Shown piece by piece: positions 47,101 to 55,233 of a DNA stretch of 64,000 bases (the first letter of the stretch is position 1; each line of letters opens with the position of its first letter). Location: NCBI GenBank assembly GCA_041751935.1, contig JBGSIA010000048.1, positions 1-64,000 of the forward strand, given 5' to 3'. The position numbers and the translations under genes were made by a program. The notes beneath the pieces were generated by a model. It had not been told where the DNA came from. It did no database searches and saw only the letters and a program-made list of their open reading frames with translations. Origin of the DNA: JBBSJZ01 sp041751935. Its GTDB lineage: Bacteria > Planctomycetota > Planctomycetia > Pirellulales > Pirellulaceae.

Positions 47101-49734
47101 GTTCCAGGATCAATCGTCGATCGAATGGTTGTGGTTACCAATCGAGGCACCGCGAACCTCACGTTACAACCGGCGACGACCACCGGCTCTTTCACGGTTG
47201 TGACCAACTTTACGGCTGGCCAAATCGTAGCTCCTGGGGCCTCTGCGTCGATTACCGTTCGCAACACCGAATCCACAGCGGGTACCTATTTGGGAATGCT
47301 AAGCATCGCTACGTCGGACCCCGTGAACGAAAATGCCAATTTTCTGCTGGGCATATCACTCGTCGACGGTTTGAATTTGGTGAAGGACATCAATGCAGGT
47401 CCAGCCAGTTCAACCGCGAGACAGTTGACGGTCGTTGGTGACAAGTTAGTCCTGCGTGCATTCCAAGCGGATACAGGTAGCGAGCTATGGACCAGTGATC
47501 TAACCAGCGCGGGGACCGTGATCGTGAAAGACATTCAACCCGGAAGCAATTCGTCGGCACCGCTGGGTTTGGTCGCGAGAGGTAAAGATGTTTTCTTCAC
47601 GGCTGACGATGGTGTGAACGGAGACGAATTATGGAAGAGCGATGGCACAGCGGCGAATACCATTCAGTTGCTAGATATTGATCCAACGAATTCAAATGGC
47701 GTGGATTCTGAACTTTTCGTTTCATCCGGCGGTACGCTCTTTTTCTCGGCAGGAAATGCAGGGACGGGTTTCGAACTGTGGCGCTCGGACGGAACCGCTG
47801 CGGGAACTTCGCTACTTAAAGACATCAACGTTGGCACGGAAAGTAGCTTCCCGTACAGCTTCGCGGAATATAACGGAAAGGTTTACTTCGCGGGCGAAAC
47901 TGCAGACGCTGGTGCAGAGCTTTGGACTACGGATGGAACCGCTGACGGTACGGTGCTCGTGAAAGACATCGTGCCTGGGACAGTTGACAGTTTTGCAACT
48001 CCACTCGGTGTTGCCGATGGCAAGTTGTTCTTCAGTACGTTCATTAATGATGGAGAACTTTGGACGACCGATGGTACAAGCACGGGAACAGTTAAGATCG
48101 CCGATGTTGAGGTCAATGACTTTATTGGAGTGATCAACAACCAGATCTTCTTCTCGGGATACAGCGCAGCAAGCGGTTACGAACTGTGGAAATCCGATGG
48201 AACCGCAGCAGGCACATCCCAAGTCGTCGATATTTTTCCCGGAGCGGATAGTGGAATGGATGGTGCTGGTGCCACCGTAACATTCAATAACAAGCTGTAT
48301 TTCTATGCTGACAATGGAATCACGGGAACGGAGGTTTGGGAAACTGATGGTACGGTCGCTGGAACAAAACAGCTACTGAACCTCAATCCGCTTGGTTCGG
48401 CGGTTGGTATCACTCAACCCTTACAAGTTCTCAACGGCCAATTGGTGATCGGTGGTAACGACGGGCGTTTCGGGCAAGAATTATGGACGTTTGATCTTCG
48501 CTTGCCGGATACCACATCCCCAACGAGCCACGTGAGTGCTTTGCCTGCGCGACTAGAGTCTAAATCCATCACGATCTCGGTTGTTGGCAACGATCCCGTT
48601 GCGCCGGGGCCAACTCAAGTTGTTTCCGGTGTGAAGGAGTACGATCTCTTCGTTGCGACTGGCGGAGGCGCTTATGTCAAGTTCGCGACAGTTCCCGCCA
48701 CGAATCCGACGACGACATTCGAAGGCCAAAGCAATACCACGTATTTCTTTCGCAGCATCGCACGCGATCATGCCGGGAATATTGAATCGAAATCGCTGAT
48801 CGTTGAAGCCCAGACCTATGTGCCGGATTTAGACCCACCCAGTTCTTCTGTGACACAAGTCAACTCCGCTTCGCCTGACTTCGTGGTTTCATTCAGCGGC
48901 AGTGACATCGGCGGCTCAAGAATAAGTTCGTTTCAAATCTTGGTGTCGATCGATGGCGCAGCACCCGTTGAAATTGCAACCGTCCAAGGTGGAACACCCA
49001 ATGCACTTGGTGTCCAAGGTGGCAGTGTGAGTTATCGAGCGTTAGCGGATAATGTTGCTCATACGTACCGATTCTTCACCGTTGCAACGGACAAAAATGG
49101 TAAGGTTGAGCCAACACCTGCAACTGGCGACGTCGTGGTCAATGCGACATTCGCGGCACCATCCAGTTTGAATGCGGTCGGATTGGATGTGCAGCGTGGC
49201 CAAAGTCAGCGGTCTTTCATTCGAAACGTTGATATCCCGTTCAATTCGCAAACGGGACTGCAGGCACTTCTCGATACACTCAATGACGCTGACGAAATCA
49301 ACAATCGCATTCGCCTGACTCGCTTTGCAGTGGATGGGTCAGGGTCTGGAACAGCTATCTCACTCTCTGGCAAGGCAACGCGTTCTGGTAGCATGTTATC
49401 GCTCAATTTTGGTGCATCGGGAATCGGCGGAGATCGGCTTTCCAATGCTGGCAACGGTTATTTTCGCATCTCGATCGATGAAGACGGTAACGGTACCTTC
49501 GATCGCGATCTGCACTTCTATCGATTGTTCGGTGACACCAATGGCGACCGCGCCGTGAACAGTTTGGATGTCAATGACATCGCACGAGCAATTTCATTGC
49601 GATCGACCGACCCTAATTTTGATATTGATGGTAGCGGTAAATTAGACTTGCGCGATCGGACGGCAACACAGAAAGAGACGCAGCTTCCCGCTGCAATTCG
49701 AACGATTTCTAGTTCACTTGCATTAGACGACTGA
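44119..49734 (+). CDS. Giant exoprotein: dockerin-like, beta-helix with C-type lectin domain, ELWxxDGT repeats
   Basis: Predicted exported protein of 1871 residues beginning with a basic leader and the planctomycete motif LETLEQRYLLAGDA. Domains by position: dockerin-like pair (DVDGNGAVTAQDAL, DVNGDGKVTAADAL; 44260-44490); a CSLREA-like strand region (FTVNSTADTGPGSLRQAIL); a right-handed parallel beta-helix with NVISGN-type coils (44700-46020); a C-type lectin domain (46063-46430) with WIGLND, EPN and WND; more beta-helix to about 46800; a choice-of-anchor-like Ig domain (47040-47370); eight ELWxxDGTxxGT-type repeats (47480-48510); Ig-like domains; and a terminal dockerin-like segment (49530-49690). 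It is likely an adhesin or polysaccharide-binding surface protein. It is the first gene of an apparent operon, 13 bases before the PEP-CTERM gene. Confidence 0.88.
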   Translation: MPDHTSNLHKRTITRSIRRARRRMLLETLEQRYLLAGDASSRSQQAIGDVDGNGAVTAQDALAIIYHLNVQQSSRESGETGALLNANELSTSSVAQQKLDVNGDGKVTAADALNVINFLNLQQFAAATTSGEAEATMFTVNSTADTGPGSLRQAILDANASTSDAMIQFAIPTSDTAFVDVDSSLLGGDAAADVFRIRPLGPLPAIQNVHGQSITIDGGSQSASSGNTNPLGPEIEIDGALAGVAVNGLVLDSDEIEVRGLNINQFTGRGILIRANSATIVGNYLGTDPTGTIRQMNESGVEVASGSNHTIGGMSPADRNILSGNLGNGLLVQPPVSDLTVINNFIGVNASGNLALPNGIVGGESQGIRLNGGGTNIIIGKPGAGNVISGNLSRGIGDVGASNVTIQSNFIGTDHTGSFAIPNAKDGIGFSLVSNLLIGGDQPNEGNVISGNGDLGIALQGDNIRILGNHIGTNADGTLTLANRLEGILVGESHDVTIGGAANGQGNLISGNGKSGIIIYPSNRVTVSGNKIGTNATGSTAIGNGEHGILVTPGSSDITIGGDSPAAGNLVSGNLTRSGIFSWDGLQHTIANNFVGTDITGLLPIPNNGTGIEVQEGILVNVHQNLVSGNQDNGIEIRDTAPLSAIEFHHSIGGNGQYFVLSPQLFWDDAEALAVLYGGHLADIANEVENEFLRETFGGEHWIGLNDEAVENSFVWSSGLPYDPAVFTKFDGIEPNGGTNENHVEMRPTGHWNDLPDRARRRAILEFPSATEALIFIADVAGVTVAENQIGLGSDGSTLLGNQNDGVVVQNSSRVTIQDNAVANNGDNGVAVTSGSTQVTVANNSFFNNALLGIDLGDNGVTANDVGDADTGPNGLQNFPVLTFSGGVYTGTLNSQANKTYKIEVFHDTASSPTAAQGKTRIHTETVTTDAAGNASFTIPTAVVPSAGQITATATSDDGSTSEFSGSLIIGARAEVSIDSVVINSGGNLSLGATVPGSIVDRMVVVTNRGTANLTLQPATTTGSFTVVTNFTAGQIVAPGASASITVRNTESTAGTYLGMLSIATSDPVNENANFLLGISLVDGLNLVKDINAGPASSTARQLTVVGDKLVLRAFQADTGSELWTSDLTSAGTVIVKDIQPGSNSSAPLGLVARGKDVFFTADDGVNGDELWKSDGTAANTIQLLDIDPTNSNGVDSELFVSSGGTLFFSAGNAGTGFELWRSDGTAAGTSLLKDINVGTESSFPYSFAEYNGKVYFAGETADAGAELWTTDGTADGTVLVKDIVPGTVDSFATPLGVADGKLFFSTFINDGELWTTDGTSTGTVKIADVEVNDFIGVINNQIFFSGYSAASGYELWKSDGTAAGTSQVVDIFPGADSGMDGAGATVTFNNKLYFYADNGITGTEVWETDGTVAGTKQLLNLNPLGSAVGITQPLQVLNGQLVIGGNDGRFGQELWTFDLRLPDTTSPTSHVSALPARLESKSITISVVGNDPVAPGPTQVVSGVKEYDLFVATGGGAYVKFATVPATNPTTTFEGQSNTTYFFRSIARDHAGNIESKSLIVEAQTYVPDLDPPSSSVTQVNSASPDFVVSFSGSDIGGSRISSFQILVSIDGAAPVEIATVQGGTPNALGVQGGSVSYRALADNVAHTYRFFTVATDKNGKVEPTPATGDVVVNATFAAPSSLNAVGLDVQRGQSQRSFIRNVDIPFNSQTGLQALLDTLNDADEINNRIRLTRFAVDGSGSGTAISLSGKATRSGSMLSLNFGASGIGGDRLSNAGNGYFRISIDEDGNGTFDRDLHFYRLFGDTNGDRAVNSLDVNDIARAISLRSTDPNFDIDGSGKLDLRDRTATQKETQLPAAIRTISSSLALDD

Positions 49735-49747
49735 GTATTGAATCAAC

Positions 49748-50422
49748 ATGATGAGACATCTCGTAACGCTACTGATGAGTTTGGCGATTCTGGTTGTGTG
49801 CCAGAGTTCAGCCGAGGCAACATTGAATGTTCGCGTCCTCGACACGACCATACCGGTAGGATCGACCGGGACAATCGATGTCGAGATTTCCGGCACGAGT
49901 GATCTTGTGGCATCGTTTTCGTTGGAACTACGGATATCACCGGTTGGAGCAGTCGGAAGCAGTTTGCAATTCACAAATCCTCAAACGGAGAGCTATCGCG
50001 ATGACATGCGCTATCTGTTTGTGGGAGACAGCGGTAATTTTATTGGCGGATTTGACCCGCGTTTCGTCACCAATACAACACTCCAGAACGACACTTTTCT
50101 AGATAATGATTCCACAAACAGCCTAGCCGATGTGACAGTGACAACGCCGATGCTTCTAGCGAGATTGAACTTGTCGAGTGTGTTGCCGTTCGGCACCGAC
50201 CCCACGACCGTTCTTGGGGACACGTTTTTGGTGAGTGTCGTGCAAACGCCAGGCACGACGGAGTTTCTCGATGCGATGGGTGCGAGCGTTGCGTTTACGG
50301 CATTCGATGGCACTGCGAATTTAGGGGCAACGGCAGTTCCAGAGCCATCGTCCATTGGGCTCTTAGCAGCTGGCCTAGGCGCTGCGGCCTACTATCGTCG
50401 ACGCAGTGCGCGACTATCGTGA
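49748..50422 (+). CDS. PEP-CTERM sorting-domain protein
   Basis: Exported protein of 224 residues. A signal peptide (MMRHLVTLLMSLAILVVCQSS) is followed by a beta-rich cohesin-like domain (LNVRVLDTTIPVGSTGTIDV, then SFSLELRIS) and a C-terminal tripartite PEP-CTERM signal: VPEPSS, a hydrophobic helix IGLLAAGLGAAAYY, and a basic tail RRRSARLS. Such tails are recognised by exosortases, which cleave and sort the protein to the surface. It sits between the giant exoprotein gene (13-base gap) and an exosortase-like gene whose GTG start overlaps this stop (GTGA), so the three are probably one operon and this is likely the dedicated substrate. The cohesin-like resemblance is weak. Confidence 0.88.
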   Translation: MMRHLVTLLMSLAILVVCQSSAEATLNVRVLDTTIPVGSTGTIDVEISGTSDLVASFSLELRISPVGAVGSSLQFTNPQTESYRDDMRYLFVGDSGNFIGGFDPRFVTNTTLQNDTFLDNDSTNSLADVTVTTPMLLARLNLSSVLPFGTDPTTVLGDTFLVSVVQTPGTTEFLDAMGASVAFTAFDGTANLGATAVPEPSSIGLLAAGLGAAAYYRRRSARLS

Positions 50423-52896
50423 GTGGACTAAAGGAGCGTCAGACATGGAACGAGTTTATGAGCGTATGGCGGCCGCGAACAGTCGTAGCGGCAGTTCTTT
50501 GCGCAATCATCATCGTCGGTGTCCAAACGACATCTCTTTTGATGACAGAGCGATATCGCTTCGCCGCATTATTTCTGCTGATCACTCTTGCTTGGCTATT
50601 TGCTCACCGACGATTGTTGGGACCTGTGAGGCGATGTCGAACGTTTAGCCAACGATTTGTTTGGTTCCCTGGCTATCTGCTGTCGATCGGGCTCATCTTA
50701 GGGATACTCGGAACCGCAATGACATCTCTGCCACTGCTAGCGCTTGGATGTGTTTACGGATTGGGTTGGCTCTTAGCAAGACGGTGCGATAACGCCAATT
50801 GGCCAACGATTGCAAAATTGTGGATCCCTTTACATTTGTTTTGCGTCTCGACGGAATTTGATGGGACTCGCATCGGAGCACTGCAATCGATGGCGAGCCG
50901 ACAACTTGACGTGTGGGGCATACTGCACCGAATTGAAGGGGATCGACTACTGTTAATCGATCGAGTTGACGAGATTGGCCTGGATACCAACGTCATTCTT
51001 TCCGACTACGCGATTGTGGGACTGACGCTGTGTGTTTTGTTGGCTATTCGTAGTCCAGCTTTATTGATGAGCATTGCGATGACAATCGCAGTTTTAATAA
51101 GCGGTACACTTGTCGAACAGCGCATTTTGCTCGCCGGACTCTATGCGTGCTGCGATTGGAATCTCGTCGCATTTGAATCGGAAATCGCTTTCCAGAGTGC
51201 CGCTTTCCTATCCTCAGCAAGTCTTGTTGCCAGCATTTCGACACTTTTTTGGCTTGCCCTGAGTCCTATCACATTCCGCGAAAACGGAACAGTGAAAGGT
51301 GGCAGGCTGTCCAGAATGTGGAACCGATTCTCCAGAACTCAACCTTGCGAGTTGATGACGGGACGAGAAAGTTGCTTAACATTTGCATGTCTTGCACATG
51401 AGCCCATGAACTTTGGTTCATTTCGACGATTTCTGTTCGAATACTTTCGCTCCAGAAGTTGGAGATTGTTGATTTCGGCAGTGCCAGGATCCGCCACTCT
51501 CTTGTGGTTGATGGTGATGTCACCTGACGTTTTAGACAGGCAGGATCCAACAGAAATTGCTAATAAATATGGATTGGCGTTTTCGAATGCGGTAGCGAAA
51601 CGTGATTTGGACAAGGCGCAACCTCTTTTAGAACGACTACGCGAATTGTCGTTTGACGTGACTTCCTCTGAGCTAAAGATGGCAGACGCAATGCTCTCTG
51701 CTGGAATGGCGCACAAAGGCGCTCAGATAGCTGAAGAGTTGATCCGACTTCAACCTGAGAATGTCGCTGCACAACTTTGGCTTGCACGCTATCACCTTTC
51801 ATTATCAGCCTACGAATCTGACCAATCGATCGTACGCTTGGATACACTGACTGGTGCATCGTCGCTAGCTGCACTTCAACATCTCGAAAAAGTTGTCGAG
51901 AGTCGCCAGGCAAGCAGCGAGACTGTCGCAGTTTACTCGATACTCCTCTACCAATATGGCCAACGGTCGCGTGCTGCGACGATTCTTGCCTCCGCCCACG
52001 GTGAGGATACTGATGCAACACTGAAGCTTGCTAAACTGCAATTTCAAATGGGTTTTGCTGCAGACGCACGTATGCGAGCGATGCAGTTGGTGCGTTCAAG
52101 ATCAATCACATGCGATTCGAAGCTGTCGAGCGGTGATGCATTCGTATTCGCGGAGGCATTGACTCTGGCTGGACAGTGGGACGAGGCTGCGCTATTGCTT
52201 GAACGGAATTTGGAACGTTATCCTCAAGACCAAGCAATCTCCGCTGCACTCGTGCAAGTTTGGCTGCGATTGGCCAGCGACACGGCGATCATGAATGAAC
52301 GTACCGAAAGTCAATCAAATCGTCTCTCGTTGCTGAGAAAGATAGGGCAAATGGCTCCACTCAATGGCGATTATCAGTGCCTACTTGCGAGATTGGCATT
52401 TGCTGCTGATCAAGAAATCAGTCCAGGTTTGCAGCGTTACTGCCAAGAAACGCTGAAACAGGCAATGGAGGCAGATGAAATTCAACCGGAGACGTTTGTC
52501 ATCATAGGAACGGGCGTCGCGAGAGACGGCAAAATGTTATTGGCCAAACAGTTTTTTATGAAAGCCTATGTTGGTGGTAATCGAACATCAGCTCTCTTAA
52601 ATAATCTTGCCTGGATACTTTTCCAAGAAAATGACGCGAATCTTCAACAGGCACTCAAGTTAGCGGACCAAGCGATTGCTGCTGACCCGAGATCGAGAGA
52701 CGCCAGGCTCACTCGCGCGGATATTTTGTATCGCATTGGACGTTTCGCTGAAGCAATTGTTGACCTCGAACACGTGCACCGACGACACGAGGGCGACGCA
52801 GAGGTTGTTTCGCGGTTGGCCAAGTGTTACCAAGCGGTGGGTGAAAAAGAGTTAGCGTCGAGATTTCGTCGCCTCTTAACTCCGTCCCTTATGTGA
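50419..52896 (+). CDS. Exosortase-like membrane protein fused to TPR domain
   Basis: Protein of 825 residues. The GTG at 50419 overlaps the PEP-CTERM stop; an ATG at 50458 is the alternative start. Residues about 15-290 have eight or so hydrophobic helices with exosortase-like features: a soluble loop with GDRLLLIDRVDEIG, a helix pair, and an Arg (Arg235 in LVEQRILLAGL) where exosortases have theirs. The position expected for the catalytic Cys is Ser195 (VILSDYA), and no His occurs where the catalytic His should be. A further transmembrane helix lies near residues 355-375, then TPR-like helical repeats fill the rest (AEELIRLQPENVAAQLWLAR and LADQAIAADPRSRDARLTRA). The substrate-linked position supports an exosortase relationship. 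A planctomycete family called exosortase U exists in annotation; membership was not checked. Confidence 0.6.
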   Translation: MSGLKERQTWNEFMSVWRPRTVVAAVLCAIIIVGVQTTSLLMTERYRFAALFLLITLAWLFAHRRLLGPVRRCRTFSQRFVWFPGYLLSIGLILGILGTAMTSLPLLALGCVYGLGWLLARRCDNANWPTIAKLWIPLHLFCVSTEFDGTRIGALQSMASRQLDVWGILHRIEGDRLLLIDRVDEIGLDTNVILSDYAIVGLTLCVLLAIRSPALLMSIAMTIAVLISGTLVEQRILLAGLYACCDWNLVAFESEIAFQSAAFLSSASLVASISTLFWLALSPITFRENGTVKGGRLSRMWNRFSRTQPCELMTGRESCLTFACLAHEPMNFGSFRRFLFEYFRSRSWRLLISAVPGSATLLWLMVMSPDVLDRQDPTEIANKYGLAFSNAVAKRDLDKAQPLLERLRELSFDVTSSELKMADAMLSAGMAHKGAQIAEELIRLQPENVAAQLWLARYHLSLSAYESDQSIVRLDTLTGASSLAALQHLEKVVESRQASSETVAVYSILLYQYGQRSRAATILASAHGEDTDATLKLAKLQFQMGFAADARMRAMQLVRSRSITCDSKLSSGDAFVFAEALTLAGQWDEAALLLERNLERYPQDQAISAALVQVWLRLASDTAIMNERTESQSNRLSLLRKIGQMAPLNGDYQCLLARLAFAADQEISPGLQRYCQETLKQAMEADEIQPETFVIIGTGVARDGKMLLAKQFFMKAYVGGNRTSALLNNLAWILFQENDANLQQALKLADQAIAADPRSRDARLTRADILYRIGRFAEAIVDLEHVHRRHEGDAEVVSRLAKCYQAVGEKELASRFRRLLTPSLM

Positions 52897-53228
52897 GTTG
52901 CATCTCGAACATCGTTCATCACGTCCCGACGCCTGCACTAGGCGATTGTGAGTCGTCAACCATCAGGCCAGTCTGAGTTGTCCACCAAGCTTCAATAATG
53001 CCGTGTTCTTTCGAACGCGGATACCGCCCAACGGGTAGGGGACGGGAAGCGAAGCTCTGAGAGCTTTACGAATGCTTTTCCGCGAATGCCCTAGTCGCGG
53101 CAAGCCAATTCCAGTTGGGAAAGTCCATCGACGGCCAGACGTCTGGCGATCTATTAGTTTAGAATAAACAGTGCGCAAATCTTGTGCCGATCACTTTTGC
53201 CATCGTTCCGTTTTCTTTCGCGGCAGGT
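52897..53228. other. Intergenic region between exosortase-like gene and pseudogene block
   Basis: Some 330 bases with no gene that I can support. A short minus-strand frame (52963-53178) ending LGGIRVRKNTALLKLGGQLR has no signal peptide or domain and looks like a decayed or repeated extragenic sequence. Confidence 0.5.
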
Positions 53229-54463
53229 TCAACCCGCGGCAGCTTCCGCCGCCCACTGACGATCGCCTTCGGATAGCCGTGACAGCGGGACTTCGACAGT
53301 CTTCCCATCGAGCCGCTTCAGCGTGACCTTGTCACCACTGAGGCTGACGAACGTTGCCTGAAATGCGTTGGTGCCGGTCGAATCCATCACGATTCGAGGC
53401 CGGGCAGCGGGATCAACAATCAAGATTTGCTTCGACTTGAAAAGCGTCTGGCTTCGACGGAGGTCAACTTCAAGGTTTTTCTCTTCAGTGGGCAGCAACT
53501 TGATTGCGGCTTCGACGGTTGTCGTTGCTTGATCGAAATCCCCGGCGGCAGCGTAGGCAGCGGCCAGAGCTTAGTGGACTTCGGCCCGTTCACCGCCCCA
53601 GCAGGCGTGATAGTCTGAGCTATCAACCAAATCGACGGCCTTTTTTGGCAGCCGTAACGGCGGCATTTCCATTGCGAATAGTTTCATCCGAGCAGGTCGC
53701 GAGCGTCCATTCCTTAGCATTCCATGGTTGGGGACTGATTGGATCGATCAGAGCAGCCAAGTCAAACTCAGCGAACGCCTTGGCGTTCTCTTTGCTATTG
53801 ATCAATTCATGGCTGCGACAAACAATCGTATTGGCGTTCTTCGCCTGCGGATCGAGGTTCACAACCACCAGCTTTGAATTGAGAGCCGCTCGGTACAACG
53901 CGTCCAATGGAGGCGCTTGATTACACACTTGCATTGGCTGAGGTGCGCCCACTGGTTGAGGTGCGCCCACCGGACTGGAGGCGGGCATTTGAGAGCAGAC
54001 ATACTGAATGGCGGCTGGCCGCGATTCTTTATGCAACATTTTGCGAACGGCTTCAAGGTTAGCGACGGGATGACCAGAAACCGTTGAAAACGAAATCATC
54101 TGGTCGGGCACAGGATACTTAATGGGCTGCATGCGAGCGACCCGAACCTCTCCTGCTCTAGTTTCCATTGCATACTTCTGGATAGTGTCGGTTATTGTGC
54201 GTGTGTCCGTTTTCCCGTCGACCGTTACCGTATAGGCTACCTTAATTTCTTCCGTGTAGGGGGATTTGGGCGACATATTCCCTTGTCTCAGTCGCTTCGA
54301 CCAATTTGAACTCCGTCACCAAAAACTGTCCGTCTTTGACTCCTACTCTCCCAAGCTGAAGGGGAACCATGGGTGCTTCGTCCTCTGCATTTTGGGCGAA
54401 AGACGTGCCTGAAGAACCAACAAACGGCAACAGCAAACAAAATAGCTATCGTAAGGTGCACAT
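53229..54463 (-). pseudogene. TPR/SHD1-domain exported protein, broken by stops and frameshifts
   Basis: Reading across frames reconstructs a single exported protein. It starts at the ATG at 54463 (MCTLR), meets TAG at codon 6 (54446-54448), then continues as a signal peptide LFCLLLPFVGSSGTSFAQ. A one-base excess in a G-run at 54259-54263 (C-run on the coding strand) moves IPLHGRN out of the correct IPYTEEIKVAYTV frame. A further extra base in the T-run at 53641-53646 breaks a TPR segment (AVTAAKKAVDLV), and TAA at 53571-53573 interrupts ALAAAYAAAGDFDQA. The last 40 residues are an SHD1 domain (FQATFVSLSGDKVTLKRLDG), common in planctomycete exoproteins. Four independent lesions make a functional product very unlikely. 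Confidence 0.8.
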
Positions 54464-55039
54464 GAGTTTTTCAACCAGCTTTCCGATGGGAGCGAACAGG
54501 CTGCCGAAGAACTGTGGCAACACATTTCCACGCGACTGCATGAGTTTGCGCTTCAGAATCTCGATGCAAAGACTCGGCGGCGCTACAACGAAAGCGACGC
54601 GGCGAACAGTGCCTTTCACAGTCTCTGCCGCGGCCTAGCCGATGGCCGCATCGAAGCCGAGAATCGCGATGCATTATGGGGCCTGCTGGCTGTCATCACG
54701 TCCCGAAAAATCTCCGCACAACGGCGAAATCAGAATCGCCAGAAACGAGGCGGAGGAACCGTACGTGGCGAGTCAGGCTTCGGGGAAGCTGGGATCGACG
54801 CGATCGGTTGCAAACAACAGACGCCTGATATGCTGGCGGAAGTCTCCGAAAGTTGCAAGCAACTGCTCAATGCGATTCCCGATGAAACGATGAAGACGAT
54901 CGTGTTGCTTAAATTTCAGGGAGCCACGAAAGGAGAAGTTGCCAACGAATTGAAGTGCACGGAGCGAACCGTCGAACGAAAACTGGATCGAATCCGGCGC
55001 ATTTGGGTCGAGGCGGGACTGCATGACGGCGAGCGGTGA
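54455..55039 (+). pseudogene. ECF sigma factor with missing or frameshifted start
   Basis: An uninterrupted frame encodes a planctomycete-type ECF sigma factor: HEFFNQLSDGSEQAAEELWQ at the start, a region 2 segment (SAFHSLCRGLADGRIEAENR, DALWGLLAVITSRKISAQRR), and region 4 (PDETMKTIVLLKFQGATKGE, ANELKCTERTVERKLDRIRR). The frame has no ATG, GTG or TTG upstream of the conserved part; it is closed by TAA at 54452. The nearest ATG (54462) is out of frame and would be restored by one more T in the run at 54466-54470. That ATG overlaps the ATG of the divergent SHD1 pseudogene, so the original spacer has probably been deleted. A kinase remnant follows downstream, forming a decayed sigma/kinase module. 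Confidence 0.75.
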
Positions 55040-55044
55040 TACGA

Positions 55045-55146
55045 GTGGGCAAAAAAATGGATGGGCAAAAATTTAAGACAGACGAATTCGAGGAACAGCT
55101 TGCATGTCGAGGATTAATTTCTTTGCCCACACATTTTTTTGCCCAT
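55045..55146. repeat. 25-bp imperfect inverted repeat built on TGGGCAAAA units
   Basis: The arm at 55045-55069 and the reverse complement of 55122-55146 match at 22 of 25 bases; each arm contains TGGGCAAA twice around a seven-A run. The 52-base centre holds no gene. Further degenerate copies of the unit follow at 55175-55186 and around 55205-55232. The element ends where the kinase pseudogene begins, suggesting a small non-autonomous repeat that took part in the truncation. Confidence 0.65.
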
Positions 55147-55233
55147 TTCCGTTGTCTTGTCGGTGTAATCCACTGTTTGCCCATTTGAAGATCGTGAGAA
55201 CTCCATTTTTCTGCCCCTGCATTTTGTTGCCCC

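Noticed and set aside
52963..53178. Minus-strand frame of 71 codons
   Set aside because: Basic, low-information sequence without a start signal or domain; more likely extragenic or repeated DNA than a gene.
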